Positions 23,457 to 32,426 of a stretch of 36,344 nucleotides of DNA are shown in pieces. A program made the translations under genes and the position numbers. How positions within the stretch are numbered: the stretch's first letter is position 1; each line of letters starts with the position of its first letter. The DNA lies in contig CAJTYS010000039.1 in the NCBI GenBank assembly GCA_910583765.1, forward strand, positions 1-36,344, given 5' to 3'. A model generated the notes under the pieces. It was given only the letters and a program-made list of their open reading frames with translations. It searched no databases and was not told the origin of the DNA. Source of the DNA: an uncultured Eubacteriales bacterium (lineage in GTDB: Bacteria > Bacillota > Clostridia > Peptostreptococcales > Anaerovoracaceae).

Positions 23457-25524
23457 TCTCACTCACCCCCGTATCAATGATTAAATTGCCGTACTTGTCT
23501 TTTACTGCGCGCATCCCTGGATGAATCAGCGCGGAGCTTGATACTTCTTCTATGATCGCCGGCCCTTGAACTTCCACTTCAACCGGCAGCTTGTCCCGAA
23601 GATAAACCTTTGTTGACAGACTTCCTGCTTGTTCAAAGATAACATTTCTCACTTCCTTCAAAGAGTCTTCCAGCGTGCCTTTGATGATCGGCAGCTCAGC
23701 TACCGGAGGTTTTTCCACTCGTCCAAATGAAATCAGATGCAAATTGACGATCTCTGCCGGACTGTCTTCCAACCTGAAAGAATACGCTCTTTCATGAGCC
23801 TCATGGAATCGTTCCACAATGCTGCCATAGGTGTCCGCGGATAGTTCCATGGTTCCCTGCTCAATTTTAACAGTATGTTCCTGTTCCGCGTAACGCATAT
23901 CCAGATTTCTGCTGAACACGACGTTTGCCGCGGAGATCCCTTTTTCCGCGAAATCCGCGAGAGCCTTTTCTTCAAGGGCCTTCCACATGGCGTTGATGCT
24001 TTCAAAATCAGTGTCATCGCCAAGCCTGACGATATTCGTCTTCACATCGTCCTGTCTCAGATCACTCATGAGCATGCCCCATGCGGAGAACACGGAACCG
24101 GCTAGCGGGATGATCACTTTGCTGATCCCCAGATCTTTGGCCAAAGCCGCCGCATGCATAGGCCCGCCGCCCCCAAAGGCCACAAGGGTAAATTCTCTTG
24201 GATCATATCCTTTTCTTACAGATACCAGCTTCAAAGCGTTCAGCATGTTAGAGTCCGCGATCCTGATGATCCCCAGCGCGCCTTCTTCCGCAGTGATTCC
24301 CAGAGGCTCTGCCACATCTTTCATGACACCCTCTCTGACCTTGTCCATGTCCACATCCATGTCAAAGTTTTCAGGGGAAAGGCGCCCTGTGACCAAATTG
24401 GCGTCTGTGGTCGTCGGATGTTCTCCACCCAGTCCATAGGCGATAGGTCCAGGGTACGCACCTGCTGAAATTGGGCCAACCTTCAGCGCGCCTCGTTCAT
24501 CGATCCTGGCAATGGAACCCCCGCCGTTTCCAATTTCTACGATATCGACTACCGGAACCTTGATCGGATGCCCGGCTGTCTTAGGATTCTTGTCGATTTT
24601 GTAGTCTGTGGTCACTTTCACTTCGCCGCCATCGATCAGGGAGCACTTTGCAGTAGTGCCGCCGATATCGAAAGCGATGATCTGGTCGATGCCCAGCTGC
24701 TTTCCCAGCACCGCGGCGCCGTAGATACCTGCCACAGGTCCAGATTCCACCATATTGATCGGCGTTTCCTTGGCATTGGCGAACGTCGTGCTGCCTCCAT
24801 TTGACTGCATGATGTACTTCTTAGAATGGATCCCTTGTTTTTCCAGTTCAGCTTCCAGTTTGTTCACATAAGCCTCTGCCACAGGCTGCACGAAGGCATT
24901 GAGCGCCACTGTGCTTGTCCTTTCATATTCTCTCCACTCGTTGGTGACAGCATAGGAGCCGGTGACGCACACTTCTGGCCACAATTCCTTGATATATTCC
25001 ACTGTTGCCCTTTCGTGCGCGTCATTTTTGTAGGAGTTGATATACACAACCGCAATGGATTCTACGCTCTCGCCCTTAAAGTATTCCACCCATTTCTGAA
25101 TGTCCTCTTTGTGCAGAGGCGTCACTTCTTCTCCCTTGTAGTTGATCCGTTCTTCTACTTCTCTGCGCAGATATCTCGGAATCACTGGAACTGATTTTTC
25201 AAACCTGAAATTAAATAAATCAGGTCTGTTTCCTCTAGCGATTTCATAGATGTCCCGAAAGCCTTTGGTTGTCAGCAGCGCTGTCTTGGCGCCTTTCTTT
25301 TCTGTAAGCGCGTTGATCACCACAGTGGTTCCATGGATAAAGCTTTCCACCCCTTCATTCATATCGATTCCATCTGGTCTTTCCTGAACATTCTTCACTG
25401 CGTCGAGAACGCCTTGTTCAAAATTCGGAGGCGTTGTATGTGTTTTGTCAATAATGACTCTTCCTGCATTGTCAATGGTAACAATATCAGTAAATGTTCC
25501 TCCTATATCAGTTGCGATCTTCAT
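23446..25524 (-). CDS. hyuA: Hydantoinase A/oxoprolinase subunit (ATP-binding)
   Basis: 692 residues. N-terminal DIGGTFTDIV and a second FDIGGTTAKCSLI are the phosphate-binding motifs of the actin-like ATPase fold. HGTTVVINALTEKKG, NGGGSIA, and VAFGGGGPMHAAALA are family signatures. HyuA phosphorylates the lactam or imide so that it can be opened with HyuB. GGGAGGAAGAG precedes the ATG. A 118-bp gap with a hairpin separates it from the aminotransferase upstream. Close relatives act on N-methylhydantoin (from creatinine), hydantoins or 5-oxoproline; no creatinine deaminase or 5-oxoproline-specific partner is in the window. Confidence 0.92.
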   Translation of the reverse strand: MKIATDIGGTFTDIVTIDNAGRVIIDKTHTTPPNFEQGVLDAVKNVQERPDGIDMNEGVESFIHGTTVVINALTEKKGAKTALLTTKGFRDIYEIARGNRPDLFNFRFEKSVPVIPRYLRREVEERINYKGEEVTPLHKEDIQKWVEYFKGESVESIAVVYINSYKNDAHERATVEYIKELWPEVCVTGSYAVTNEWREYERTSTVALNAFVQPVAEAYVNKLEAELEKQGIHSKKYIMQSNGGSTTFANAKETPINMVESGPVAGIYGAAVLGKQLGIDQIIAFDIGGTTAKCSLIDGGEVKVTTDYKIDKNPKTAGHPIKVPVVDIVEIGNGGGSIARIDERGALKVGPISAGAYPGPIAYGLGGEHPTTTDANLVTGRLSPENFDMDVDMDKVREGVMKDVAEPLGITAEEGALGIIRIADSNMLNALKLVSVRKGYDPREFTLVAFGGGGPMHAAALAKDLGISKVIIPLAGSVFSAWGMLMSDLRQDDVKTNIVRLGDDTDFESINAMWKALEEKALADFAEKGISAANVVFSRNLDMRYAEQEHTVKIEQGTMELSADTYGSIVERFHEAHERAYSFRLEDSPAEIVNLHLISFGRVEKPPVAELPIIKGTLEDSLKEVRNVIFEQAGSLSTKVYLRDKLPVEVEVQGPAIIEEVSSSALIHPGMRAVKDKYGNLIIDTGVSENDR

Positions 25525-25553
25525 TCTCTTCCTCCCTCATGATTTATTTCACC

Positions 25554-25581
25554 GCCTGGCGCGCGTTTTTGCATGCCAGGC
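25554..25581. promoter_or_regulatory. Intercistronic hairpin between the aminotransferase gene and hyuA
   Basis: GCCTGGC and GCCAGGC arms (7 bp) around a 14-base loop, 30 bp before hyuA. No T-run on the minus strand; a processing or attenuation site is possible. Confidence 0.45.
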
Positions 25582-25642
25582 AGTCAGTGACTGTATGATG
25601 ATTTTTATTTCCTGCCGCGTTTCATGGTCCTTCTGGCCTTTT

Positions 25643-26827
25643 TCAGCGCAAAGAGGCCACAAACGCTTTTAGCCTTGCCATGGCTTCCTTCACTTTTGGC
25701 GTGGAACAGGTATAGGCGAGCCGGATGAAGCCCTCAAATCCGCTGCCATAAACTTCGCCTGGGCAGGTGGTGACTTTGTGCTCCTTTAGGAAACGGAGCG
25801 CGAATTCCAATCCTGTGAGACCTGTTTTGTGAACGTCCACCATAATGTAAAACGCGCCCTTGGGATAAACGTAATCCAGCTCTTCTATTTCATCTAAAGC
25901 CGCTACAATATAGTCCCGCCGCTCTTTATACTTGCTCCTGATCTCGTCAATTTCCGCCTTCTTTTCTCCGCGAAAGGCTTCCACTGCGCCATACTGCGCA
26001 AAGGATGGCGCGCAAAGCACCAGATTTCCGTGAAACATATTGATACGTTCAAGAAAGTCTCTGTGTCCAGCGATATATCCTATGCGCCAACCTGTCATTC
26101 CATAAGACTTGGAAACCGAATTGATGATCAATGTGCGCTCTTGCATCTCTGGCATCTGCGCGATGCTCACATGTTCGCCTTCAAAACAGTATTTATCGTA
26201 GCATTCATCGGAAATCACCAAAAGGTCGTGTTTCTTTGCGATCTTTGCCAGCTTTTCCATTTGCTCACGAGTATAAATCAGCCCTGTGGGATTATGGGGC
26301 GAATTGATCAGCAGCATCTTCGTCCGGTCTGTGATATATTCCTCGAAGGCTTCCACATCCAAATGAACCTGACAGTTTTTTACCACAGGGACCTGCACTG
26401 CCTTTATGCCTAAAGAGGTCATCAAATAAAAATACGCGCAATAGCCTGGAGACGGTATGATAATCTCGTCTCCTGGATCCAAGAACGTAGAGCAAATGGA
26501 CAGCAGCGCTTCGCTGGCACCTACTGTGACCATGATTTCCCAATTCGGATCATAGTCCAGTCCGTTATCGCGTTTTTCCTTGGCAGCGATGGCCTGACGC
26601 AGAGGCAGAATTCCCCGAGGGTCCGTATATGCGCTTTTTCCTTCCATCAAAGCTTTGCTGGCGGCTTTTTTCGCGCGTTCTGGAGCGTCCAGGTCCGGCG
26701 TGCCCATATCCATGCAAATCAAGCTTTCCCCTGCCTGTTCCATGACCGCCGCTTCATCGAGAACTGTTTGTACCGTGTCAATGCCCGCTTCCATGATGCC
26801 AGGGCTGAAATATCGATCTCTATTCAT
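25643..26827 (-). CDS. Class I/II PLP-dependent aminotransferase
   Basis: 394 residues from the ATG at 26827. GGAGAG lies 10-12 bases upstream; the GTG at 26836 is too near it. PLP-binding features are VGASEALL, NSPHNPTG, SDECYDKY and the Schiff-base Lys240 in NSVSKSYGMTGWRIGY, with the substrate-carboxylate Arg in FIRLAYTC. It overlaps the M20 hydrolase stop by 8 bp. The family transfers amino groups between amino acids and 2-oxo acids; in this operon it would act on the amino acid released after ring opening. Confidence 0.92.
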   Translation of the reverse strand: MNRDRYFSPGIMEAGIDTVQTVLDEAAVMEQAGESLICMDMGTPDLDAPERAKKAASKALMEGKSAYTDPRGILPLRQAIAAKEKRDNGLDYDPNWEIMVTVGASEALLSICSTFLDPGDEIIIPSPGYCAYFYLMTSLGIKAVQVPVVKNCQVHLDVEAFEEYITDRTKMLLINSPHNPTGLIYTREQMEKLAKIAKKHDLLVISDECYDKYCFEGEHVSIAQMPEMQERTLIINSVSKSYGMTGWRIGYIAGHRDFLERINMFHGNLVLCAPSFAQYGAVEAFRGEKKAEIDEIRSKYKERRDYIVAALDEIEELDYVYPKGAFYIMVDVHKTGLTGLEFALRFLKEHKVTTCPGEVYGSGFEGFIRLAYTCSTPKVKEAMARLKAFVASLR

Positions 26828-28475
26828 GCTCTTCACTCTCTCCTTTCAGTAAAAAATCAATGGCATGTTCCATCAGCGCAGGCGCGACGCGGAACGCGAA
26901 ATCCTTGTGCATTCGCTCAAAGGGCTGATGCAGGTCTTTGGCATAATATCCGATATTGATGGGGGGAACGTTAAATTCCTGCAAATCTTCTATTGGCAGC
27001 ATGTACCCGTTTCCCATGAGCGGCATGTTTGGCGCTAGAAATTCCGCCGCGGCGCTCATGTCTCCCACATTGCAGCAGCTCAGGTCGGAAATCTGCTTGC
27101 TGATGCTGACCAGATTCCACTTTTCACCAAAAGTGTCCTGCGAATATTGTTTTACGCTTTGGGCGCAGGCCAAAACTCTTTTCTCCACAGCTGTTTTCCC
27201 ATAGTTCACGGAATGGGAATAAAACGGCGGGATATAAGCGATGACGACTTTGGGTTCTTTGTTTGGATGAAGGCGAAGCACTTCCTTCACCGTGTTAATG
27301 GTAGCGTCCCGTTCATCCATTCCCTGCGCTGTCTGCTCCTGCATGTAAGCTGCGATCTCAGCTTCAAAATCACTTCCCAAAAGCTGACTGGCTTCTTCAT
27401 ATAATTCATGGTAAGAATAGATTTTAGGCTGCCAGTTCATCTGGTGCGTCTCACCTGTCATCTGGCCATATTCTCTGCAAAAGGCCTTGATTTTATCATT
27501 CAGCCGAGCCATGGCTTGGGCGCAGATGGCTTTTAGCCGGCTGGTGATGTTTTCTGCGGACAGCGTCAATGTGGAAACTGTGAAGTACAGGTAGGCGACG
27601 CTGGGCATGGTAACATTGTACAGGGTTTTGTTATCGCTCATCTTTAATGTGGTCGGCGGATAAGTGTAGGTGCCGTCCAGCATATCCACAAAGTCCATGG
27701 AAAACTCCAGGTCTCTCGCCACTTCCGCCAGCATTGGCACTGCGTTTAAAGCCTGAAACAGCAAGCCGGAATGCCCTTCCTTTCCACAGCAAAAGACTGC
27801 GGGCATGATTTTTCCCACGCTGCCCAGATCCATGCAGTGCGCGTCTCCTTCTTTCAAATGAGGCTCACTGACGATGACCGCTTGATATTCCAGGTCATAC
27901 TCGCGCCGAATCTCATTGAGGGCAGGAATCGCCGCCAACATGCCTGCTGAATTGTTTTCTTCATCTGGCACGCCGAGGAAAATGACATTCCCCTGGAAAT
28001 CAGGGGTGATGGAGGCCTGCGCCACATAAGCGGCTTCCATGGCTCCGCCAAATTTCATATCCCCTGTTCCTCTTCCGAAAATCCACTGGCCGGACAGAAG
28101 ATCCTGCCGCGCGTCTTCATCCAGGAAATCCGGATCCAGCTGCTGCGTCAGTTCCTCCGGCCTCAACGCGAATTCCTTGTATTTTCCGAATCCATCGTAA
28201 TCCACCACATCGAAATGATTCAAAAGGATGACGGTTTGTTTCCCTGTTCCCCGTACCATGGCCGTTACCGCGAACCTTCCAAAACGGTCTTTTGGGAGAA
28301 AATGCTTGTTCAAATATTCTGGATGCGCTTTAAAATATTCCAGCTTTTTAAATTCATCGTAAATCAGGTTTCCCATGGTCACTTCTTCCGCTGTTCCCGA
28401 AATGCTAGAACAGCCGACAAATTTAAAAAACAGGTCTTTTATATGTGTTTCTGAAAAATATCGTTTCTCTGTCAT
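26820..28475 (-). CDS. M20-family metallo-hydrolase (RocB-like)
   Basis: 551 residues from the ATG at 28475, AGGAGA upstream. Zinc-site motifs are in order: LLNHFDVVD (His, Asp), GRGTGDMKFGG (Asp), GVPDEENNSAGM (catalytic Glu and ligand Glu), IVSEPH, and the later FCCGKEGHSG His of the lid domain. The length and the EELTQQLDPDFL insertion fit RocB-type M20 proteins rather than shorter dipeptidases. M20 enzymes hydrolyse amides, including N-carbamoyl and N-acyl amino acids. First gene of the unit, divergent from the XRE regulator. Confidence 0.88.
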   Translation of the reverse strand: MTEKRYFSETHIKDLFFKFVGCSSISGTAEEVTMGNLIYDEFKKLEYFKAHPEYLNKHFLPKDRFGRFAVTAMVRGTGKQTVILLNHFDVVDYDGFGKYKEFALRPEELTQQLDPDFLDEDARQDLLSGQWIFGRGTGDMKFGGAMEAAYVAQASITPDFQGNVIFLGVPDEENNSAGMLAAIPALNEIRREYDLEYQAVIVSEPHLKEGDAHCMDLGSVGKIMPAVFCCGKEGHSGLLFQALNAVPMLAEVARDLEFSMDFVDMLDGTYTYPPTTLKMSDNKTLYNVTMPSVAYLYFTVSTLTLSAENITSRLKAICAQAMARLNDKIKAFCREYGQMTGETHQMNWQPKIYSYHELYEEASQLLGSDFEAEIAAYMQEQTAQGMDERDATINTVKEVLRLHPNKEPKVVIAYIPPFYSHSVNYGKTAVEKRVLACAQSVKQYSQDTFGEKWNLVSISKQISDLSCCNVGDMSAAAEFLAPNMPLMGNGYMLPIEDLQEFNVPPINIGYYAKDLHQPFERMHKDFAFRVAPALMEHAIDFLLKGESEEHE

Positions 28476-28724
28476 CGCCACTCATCTCCTGTTTTGTATT
28501 TTTATAAACATTCTATTTTAAAATTACTTTTTATTTTATCATTTTATGGGAATTTATAAAATTTTATCTATTTCATATAACGAAACTTTTTACATAATTC
28601 TCGTATTTTAAATAGATTTTTTGCTAAAATAATGATAAACTGAAACGAATACAATTTTTTTTCATAAATTTCACGAATTATGGTAATTTAACGAAATTTT
28701 TTTAAGAAAGACAGAAGGGCCATT
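28476..28724. promoter_or_regulatory. AT-rich divergent control region with repeated ACGAA words
   Basis: 249 bp, very AT-rich, between the M20 gene and the XRE gene. AACGAA/ACGAA occurs at about 28579, 28644, 28673 and 28690 on the plus strand, in AT-rich context. These are candidate binding sites for the adjacent regulator. I could not fix either promoter with confidence. Confidence 0.4.
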
Positions 28725-29447
28725 ATGAGCAACATTTCCAAACATGTGGGCAGCAGAATCCGCCTCTATCGAAAAGTAAGACACATTACGCTGGATGAAT
28801 TCGCTGCCTTGCTGGGCAAAAGCAAATCGACTTTATCCAAATATGAAACCGGCACGATCACGATTGACATTGAGACCCTATTTAAAATCGCCTCAGTTTT
28901 GGAGATTTCCATCAATCAGCTGATTGATTACCACGAGCCTCATGTGAATCAGCATGTTTCACCGATGATCAATAGTTTTTTCAGCGCCAACCGGCTTCTG
29001 TACGTCTATTATCTCAACGCGGAAATCAAAACGCCCACTTGCTGCGTCCTGGAAATCAATAGAAAGCTGGGGAATGAATATTCAGCTACATTTTATACCC
29101 AGTTGAAAGATTTGAAACGAAACCATAAATACCAGCATCTCTACTATGGGAGCGTCAATTATTCTTCCGCCTATACGACCTTCTTTTTGTCCAATCAGGT
29201 CAATGAACTGGCAAAAATATTCCTTATTGCCACCAATCCCCTTTACAGAGGGGAAACCACCTATGGAATTCTTACAGGGATTTCCAGCTGGGTCATGAAG
29301 CCCGTGTCCTATAAAGTCCTGCTTTCCAGACACGCCCAGCCAGAAGACGACGCGCTCATGCAGAAATTGATTTTAACAAAAGATGAACTGAAAAAATTCA
29401 AGAACCTCAATGCATTCGTTCCCAATGAAATCTTGGATTTTGGATGA
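28725..29447 (+). CDS. XRE-family regulator of the hydantoinase-type operon
   Basis: 240 residues. The N-terminal helix-turn-helix (about 10-65) reads LDEFAALLGKSKSTLSKYETG and IASVLEISINQLI. The remaining 170 residues are a mixed domain without cupin or peptidase motifs that I can see; it likely senses an effector. Divergent from the M20 gene, so the natural target is the shared 249-bp region. AGAAGGG precedes the ATG. A terminator follows six bases after the stop. Confidence 0.85.
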   Translation: MSNISKHVGSRIRLYRKVRHITLDEFAALLGKSKSTLSKYETGTITIDIETLFKIASVLEISINQLIDYHEPHVNQHVSPMINSFFSANRLLYVYYLNAEIKTPTCCVLEINRKLGNEYSATFYTQLKDLKRNHKYQHLYYGSVNYSSAYTTFFLSNQVNELAKIFLIATNPLYRGETTYGILTGISSWVMKPVSYKVLLSRHAQPEDDALMQKLILTKDELKKFKNLNAFVPNEILDFG

Positions 29448-29452
29448 TGATA

Positions 29453-29491
29453 AAATCCCCTGGACCGTTTTCCAAATAGTCCAAGGGATTT
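29453..29491. terminator. Terminator of the XRE regulator gene
   Basis: AAATCCCCTGGAC pairs with GTCCAAGGGATTT (one mismatch) around a 13-base loop, just after the stop at 29447. It could also work for the converging glycyl radical enzyme gene. Confidence 0.7.
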
Positions 29492-29503
29492 CGTTCGCTT
29501 TGT

Positions 29504-29599
29504 TTACAGCTTGACTCCCAGACGATATCCAGTGTGGATGGCGTCCTCAGATAAGATTTCTAATCCAAAGTCAGTTTTCACAGCTTTGCGATCTTTCAA
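29504..29599 (-). other. Possible 31-codon gene or gene remnant after the glycyl radical enzyme
   Basis: A TTG-initiated frame ending ILSEDAIHTGYRLGVKL, nine bases past the glycyl radical enzyme stop. The text looks like a real protein C-terminus rather than chance reading, but no family is recognised and the start is weak (AGGGTGA directly abutting). It may be the tail of a deleted gene. Confidence 0.25.
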
Positions 29600-29607
29600 T
29601 CACCCTA

Positions 29608-32130
29608 TTAAAACGACAGCTCTGTCCGGTTGATCAGATCCATCTGCAGCGGCTCTCCTAATTCCACGAAGTACGCGCTGTAGCCAGCCACTCTCACTAG
29701 CATATCCTTGTAATTTTCCGGCTTTTCCATGGCCGCCCGCATGGTTTCCGAGCTCATGATGTTAAACTGCACATGCATGGGCTGTTTTGACAAATAAGTA
29801 TCAATAAAGCTGATCAAATTGTCCCTGCCTTCCACGCCAGCCACTGCGTCCTGCGGAAATTTCATGTTGAGGAGCGTGCCGTTGGTGGCCAGGCTGTGGT
29901 CCACTTTTGCCACGGAATTGGCAATCGCCGTGGGGCCATATAAATCGTGAGAACCGCAGCATGTGTGAACAGGTCCCATGTTGTCGGAAATGGCTTCTCC
30001 TGCTTTACGCCCATCCAAAGACGCATTGGTATTGAGTCCCATTCCCACATTTGCGCTGACAGAATACACGCCTGGTGTGAATTCACCGCCGCGGATGGTC
30101 GGCCTGCCAGATAAATTCTTGCAATAACATTCAAACATGAATTTGAACAAATCATCCGCGTAATCATCATCGTTTCCATAATGATGGACTTTGGAGCTGT
30201 TGACTAAAGCATACAGGATGTCGTGGCCGTTCCAATTATCTTTCACTGCCTGCAGCAGCTGCGCGCCAGTGTATCTTTGTTCATCAAACACCAGCTGCTT
30301 GATCACTGCCAGGGTGTCCGCGCAAGTAGCCAGCCCGCTGGCCTGGGGGCCGATTCCATTATAGAGCGTGCCGCCTGCCGTCAGGTCAACGCCCTTTTCC
30401 AGACAGCCCTCAAAGAACGCAGAAACATATGGAAGCGGCTTGCGCTCCCGATGCGCCCGATCGATGATGTTCAAGGTGCTGCACATTTGATCTGCCCAAT
30501 ATTTGAACTGTTTATCTACGCTTTCCAGCACTTCATCAAAGGTCTGATACGTTTCCAGACTGCCGGTGTTTGGCCCCAGCTGCTTGCCAAGCGCGCCGCA
30601 CTTTTCCCAGCGAGCGCAGTGAGGTCCGCAGTCCAGACAGCGGCCTCCGTTCAAAACCATTTCCATGAATTTCACAGTATTGATATAGGAAGCGTCGTGC
30701 CACCCGTATTCTCTGCCCGGCAGGTTTGGCTCCACGCAGCCTACCACAGCGTAATCCCTGGCTTCTTCCAGGGACATCCCTTTGCGCATCATGGCTTTGA
30801 TGGTTGGCCCGTCATTGAAAATCTTTGGGTGCCCATAGCCCGCGCGAATACATTCCACGGTTTTCACCTTCAATTCATATGGCGTGTCTTCATGCATGCG
30901 CACTAAAAGCCAAGGGCACATCATCCTGGTATGGACAGAAGCTTCAAGCAGCATCATGGTCAGATCATTGGTCACATCGTTTCCGTCTTTATCCACGCCG
31001 CCTATGGTCAGGCACTCTCCGCCAAAGCCGCGGCCCTGTCTTACCTTGGCAGTGCCGCCGTCTCTGATCTTTGTCGGATTGTTCATTTTCACATAAGTGA
31101 CTTCCAAAAGTTCCTGGGCAAAGTCCTTGGAAATGGTCCCTGCTCTCATATCCGCTTCGTAATACGGATAGAGCCATTGATCCATGCGGCCATAAGAAAT
31201 GGAATGGCCGTTGCCCTCGATCTGGGTCAAGGTCGTGGCATAGTTAAAAAGCTGCAATGCCTGCCAGAAGGTTTTGGCTGGTCCTCCGGCCACCTGGCGG
31301 CTATTCGCGGCCATGGCCTTCAATTCTTCCTGCCGCTTTGGATCGGACTCCCTGGCAGCCATTTTCTCCGCAAGCGCCGCATAGCGCAGGATGTATGCTT
31401 TGGCAGCCTCATGACAGATGATGACAGCCTGATAAAAGTCCCTTTTTTCCGCATAGTCCGGATCCACTTTATCCAGCTTGGAAAGATGCTCTTTCGCTTC
31501 TGCGATCATGCCGTCAAAACCAATCCGCAGGATCTTTTCGTAATTCATGACAAAGTGTCCCACGCCGCCATAATGATACAGATTGGTCTGAAAAATTTTC
31601 TTCCCTGACTGAGAACCTTTCAGCTGCTCATCATCCAAATAGGCGTTTACCATGTCATCCACGGCCTTGCCCTTCCAATACTGGCAAAGCTGTATGAACT
31701 CTTCTCTATCAGCCTCGCTGACAAAATAAAACTGGTCATGCTCCCGCTCTTCAAAAGGTTCGTAAAGAGCCTCGTGGAGCATCCAGTTCACGGAAAATTC
31801 CGGATACTGGGGCGATGCTTTTGCCGGCGCAGCGATTTCTCCTAAAATCAAATCATCGTCATAAATATGCAGAGTCGCGTTCATTAAAATGCTTTCAAAA
31901 CTTTTGGCGCAGCGAATTTTCGTGGTGCAGGTCTCATATTCCTGATAAGCCTTTGTCACGTTTCTCATGCGTTCTACGTCAATATTGAATTCCCGATCTA
32001 AAAAGACCTGCCGCAGCTGGTTGACTCGGGGGTATGGCGACCAGGCTTCATGGCTCACCTCGTATCCAATGCCATATGTCTTATCATAGTCTTCCACACC
32101 CGCGGCTGTAGTGTGAATCAGATCTTTCAT
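29608..32130 (-). CDS. Glycyl radical enzyme, CutC/isethionate-lyase/diol-dehydratase clade
   Basis: 840 residues, full length for the family. The catalytic Cys465 and general-base Glu467 are in VVGCVEPNLPGREYGWHD; the radical Gly816 is in RVAGYSAYFVEL near the end. GVYSVSANVGMGL and NGTLLNMKFPQ resemble the eliminase branch (choline TMA-lyase, isethionate lyase, glycerol/propanediol dehydratase) more than pyruvate formate-lyase or hydroxyproline dehydratase. Odd: a CX2CX3CX5C stretch (Cys498, 501, 505, 511) just after the active-site loop. These enzymes need a radical-SAM activase, usually next door; none is in the window. AAAGGAGG precedes the ATG. Single-gene unit with its own promoter and palindrome. 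Substrate not assigned. Confidence 0.9.
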   Translation of the reverse strand: MKDLIHTTAAGVEDYDKTYGIGYEVSHEAWSPYPRVNQLRQVFLDREFNIDVERMRNVTKAYQEYETCTTKIRCAKSFESILMNATLHIYDDDLILGEIAAPAKASPQYPEFSVNWMLHEALYEPFEEREHDQFYFVSEADREEFIQLCQYWKGKAVDDMVNAYLDDEQLKGSQSGKKIFQTNLYHYGGVGHFVMNYEKILRIGFDGMIAEAKEHLSKLDKVDPDYAEKRDFYQAVIICHEAAKAYILRYAALAEKMAARESDPKRQEELKAMAANSRQVAGGPAKTFWQALQLFNYATTLTQIEGNGHSISYGRMDQWLYPYYEADMRAGTISKDFAQELLEVTYVKMNNPTKIRDGGTAKVRQGRGFGGECLTIGGVDKDGNDVTNDLTMMLLEASVHTRMMCPWLLVRMHEDTPYELKVKTVECIRAGYGHPKIFNDGPTIKAMMRKGMSLEEARDYAVVGCVEPNLPGREYGWHDASYINTVKFMEMVLNGGRCLDCGPHCARWEKCGALGKQLGPNTGSLETYQTFDEVLESVDKQFKYWADQMCSTLNIIDRAHRERKPLPYVSAFFEGCLEKGVDLTAGGTLYNGIGPQASGLATCADTLAVIKQLVFDEQRYTGAQLLQAVKDNWNGHDILYALVNSSKVHHYGNDDDYADDLFKFMFECYCKNLSGRPTIRGGEFTPGVYSVSANVGMGLNTNASLDGRKAGEAISDNMGPVHTCCGSHDLYGPTAIANSVAKVDHSLATNGTLLNMKFPQDAVAGVEGRDNLISFIDTYLSKQPMHVQFNIMSSETMRAAMEKPENYKDMLVRVAGYSAYFVELGEPLQMDLINRTELSF

Positions 32131-32194
32131 ATTTGTATCCTCCTTTGAACATTCTCATGGATTCGTTGTTTTCTTTATTTCTTAACCTGTTATT

Positions 32195-32237
32195 ATCATA
32201 CTACTCCTGAGCCAAAATCGCAAATCCTATTTTGCGA
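32195..32237 (-). promoter_or_regulatory. Promoter and operator-like palindrome of the glycyl radical enzyme gene
   Basis: TTGCGA (32218-32223), 17-bp spacer, TATGAT (32195-32200) on the minus strand. The -35 box is one arm of TCGCAAA-N6-TTTGCGA (32218-32237), so a bound protein would block RNA polymerase. Confidence 0.6.
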
Positions 32238-32293
32238 GACCACACAGTAAAACTCATTCTCTTGCTGTGATCAGAAATCGGTTGAAAAATTTG

Positions 32294-32322
32294 TTTACAT
32301 CAGGCTCTGGTTTTGATATAGT
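32294..32322 (+). promoter_or_regulatory. Promoter of the CmpB-type membrane protein gene
   Basis: TTTACA (32294-32299), 17-bp spacer, TATAGT (32317-32322). It leaves a leader of about 100 nt before the ATG at 32427. Confidence 0.55.
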
Positions 32323-32426
32323 AAGTAAATTAGAGTCACAGGGGTTTGATCTGGCAGCGCATGGTTCGGAGAAGCTGACCGTTTGACTATTAAACAATCG
32401 GATTGCAAATATTCTGGGAGGATTTG

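Noticed and set aside
30223..31608. Long plus-strand open frames (227 and 225 codons) opposite the glycyl radical enzyme
   Set aside because: They are antisense to a gene with intact catalytic motifs, have no family-like text and no ribosome sites.
32323..32426. Fluoride or other known riboswitch in the CmpB-type leader
   Set aside because: A GCTGA word resembles part of the fluoride motif, but the pseudoknot and stem order could not be matched.
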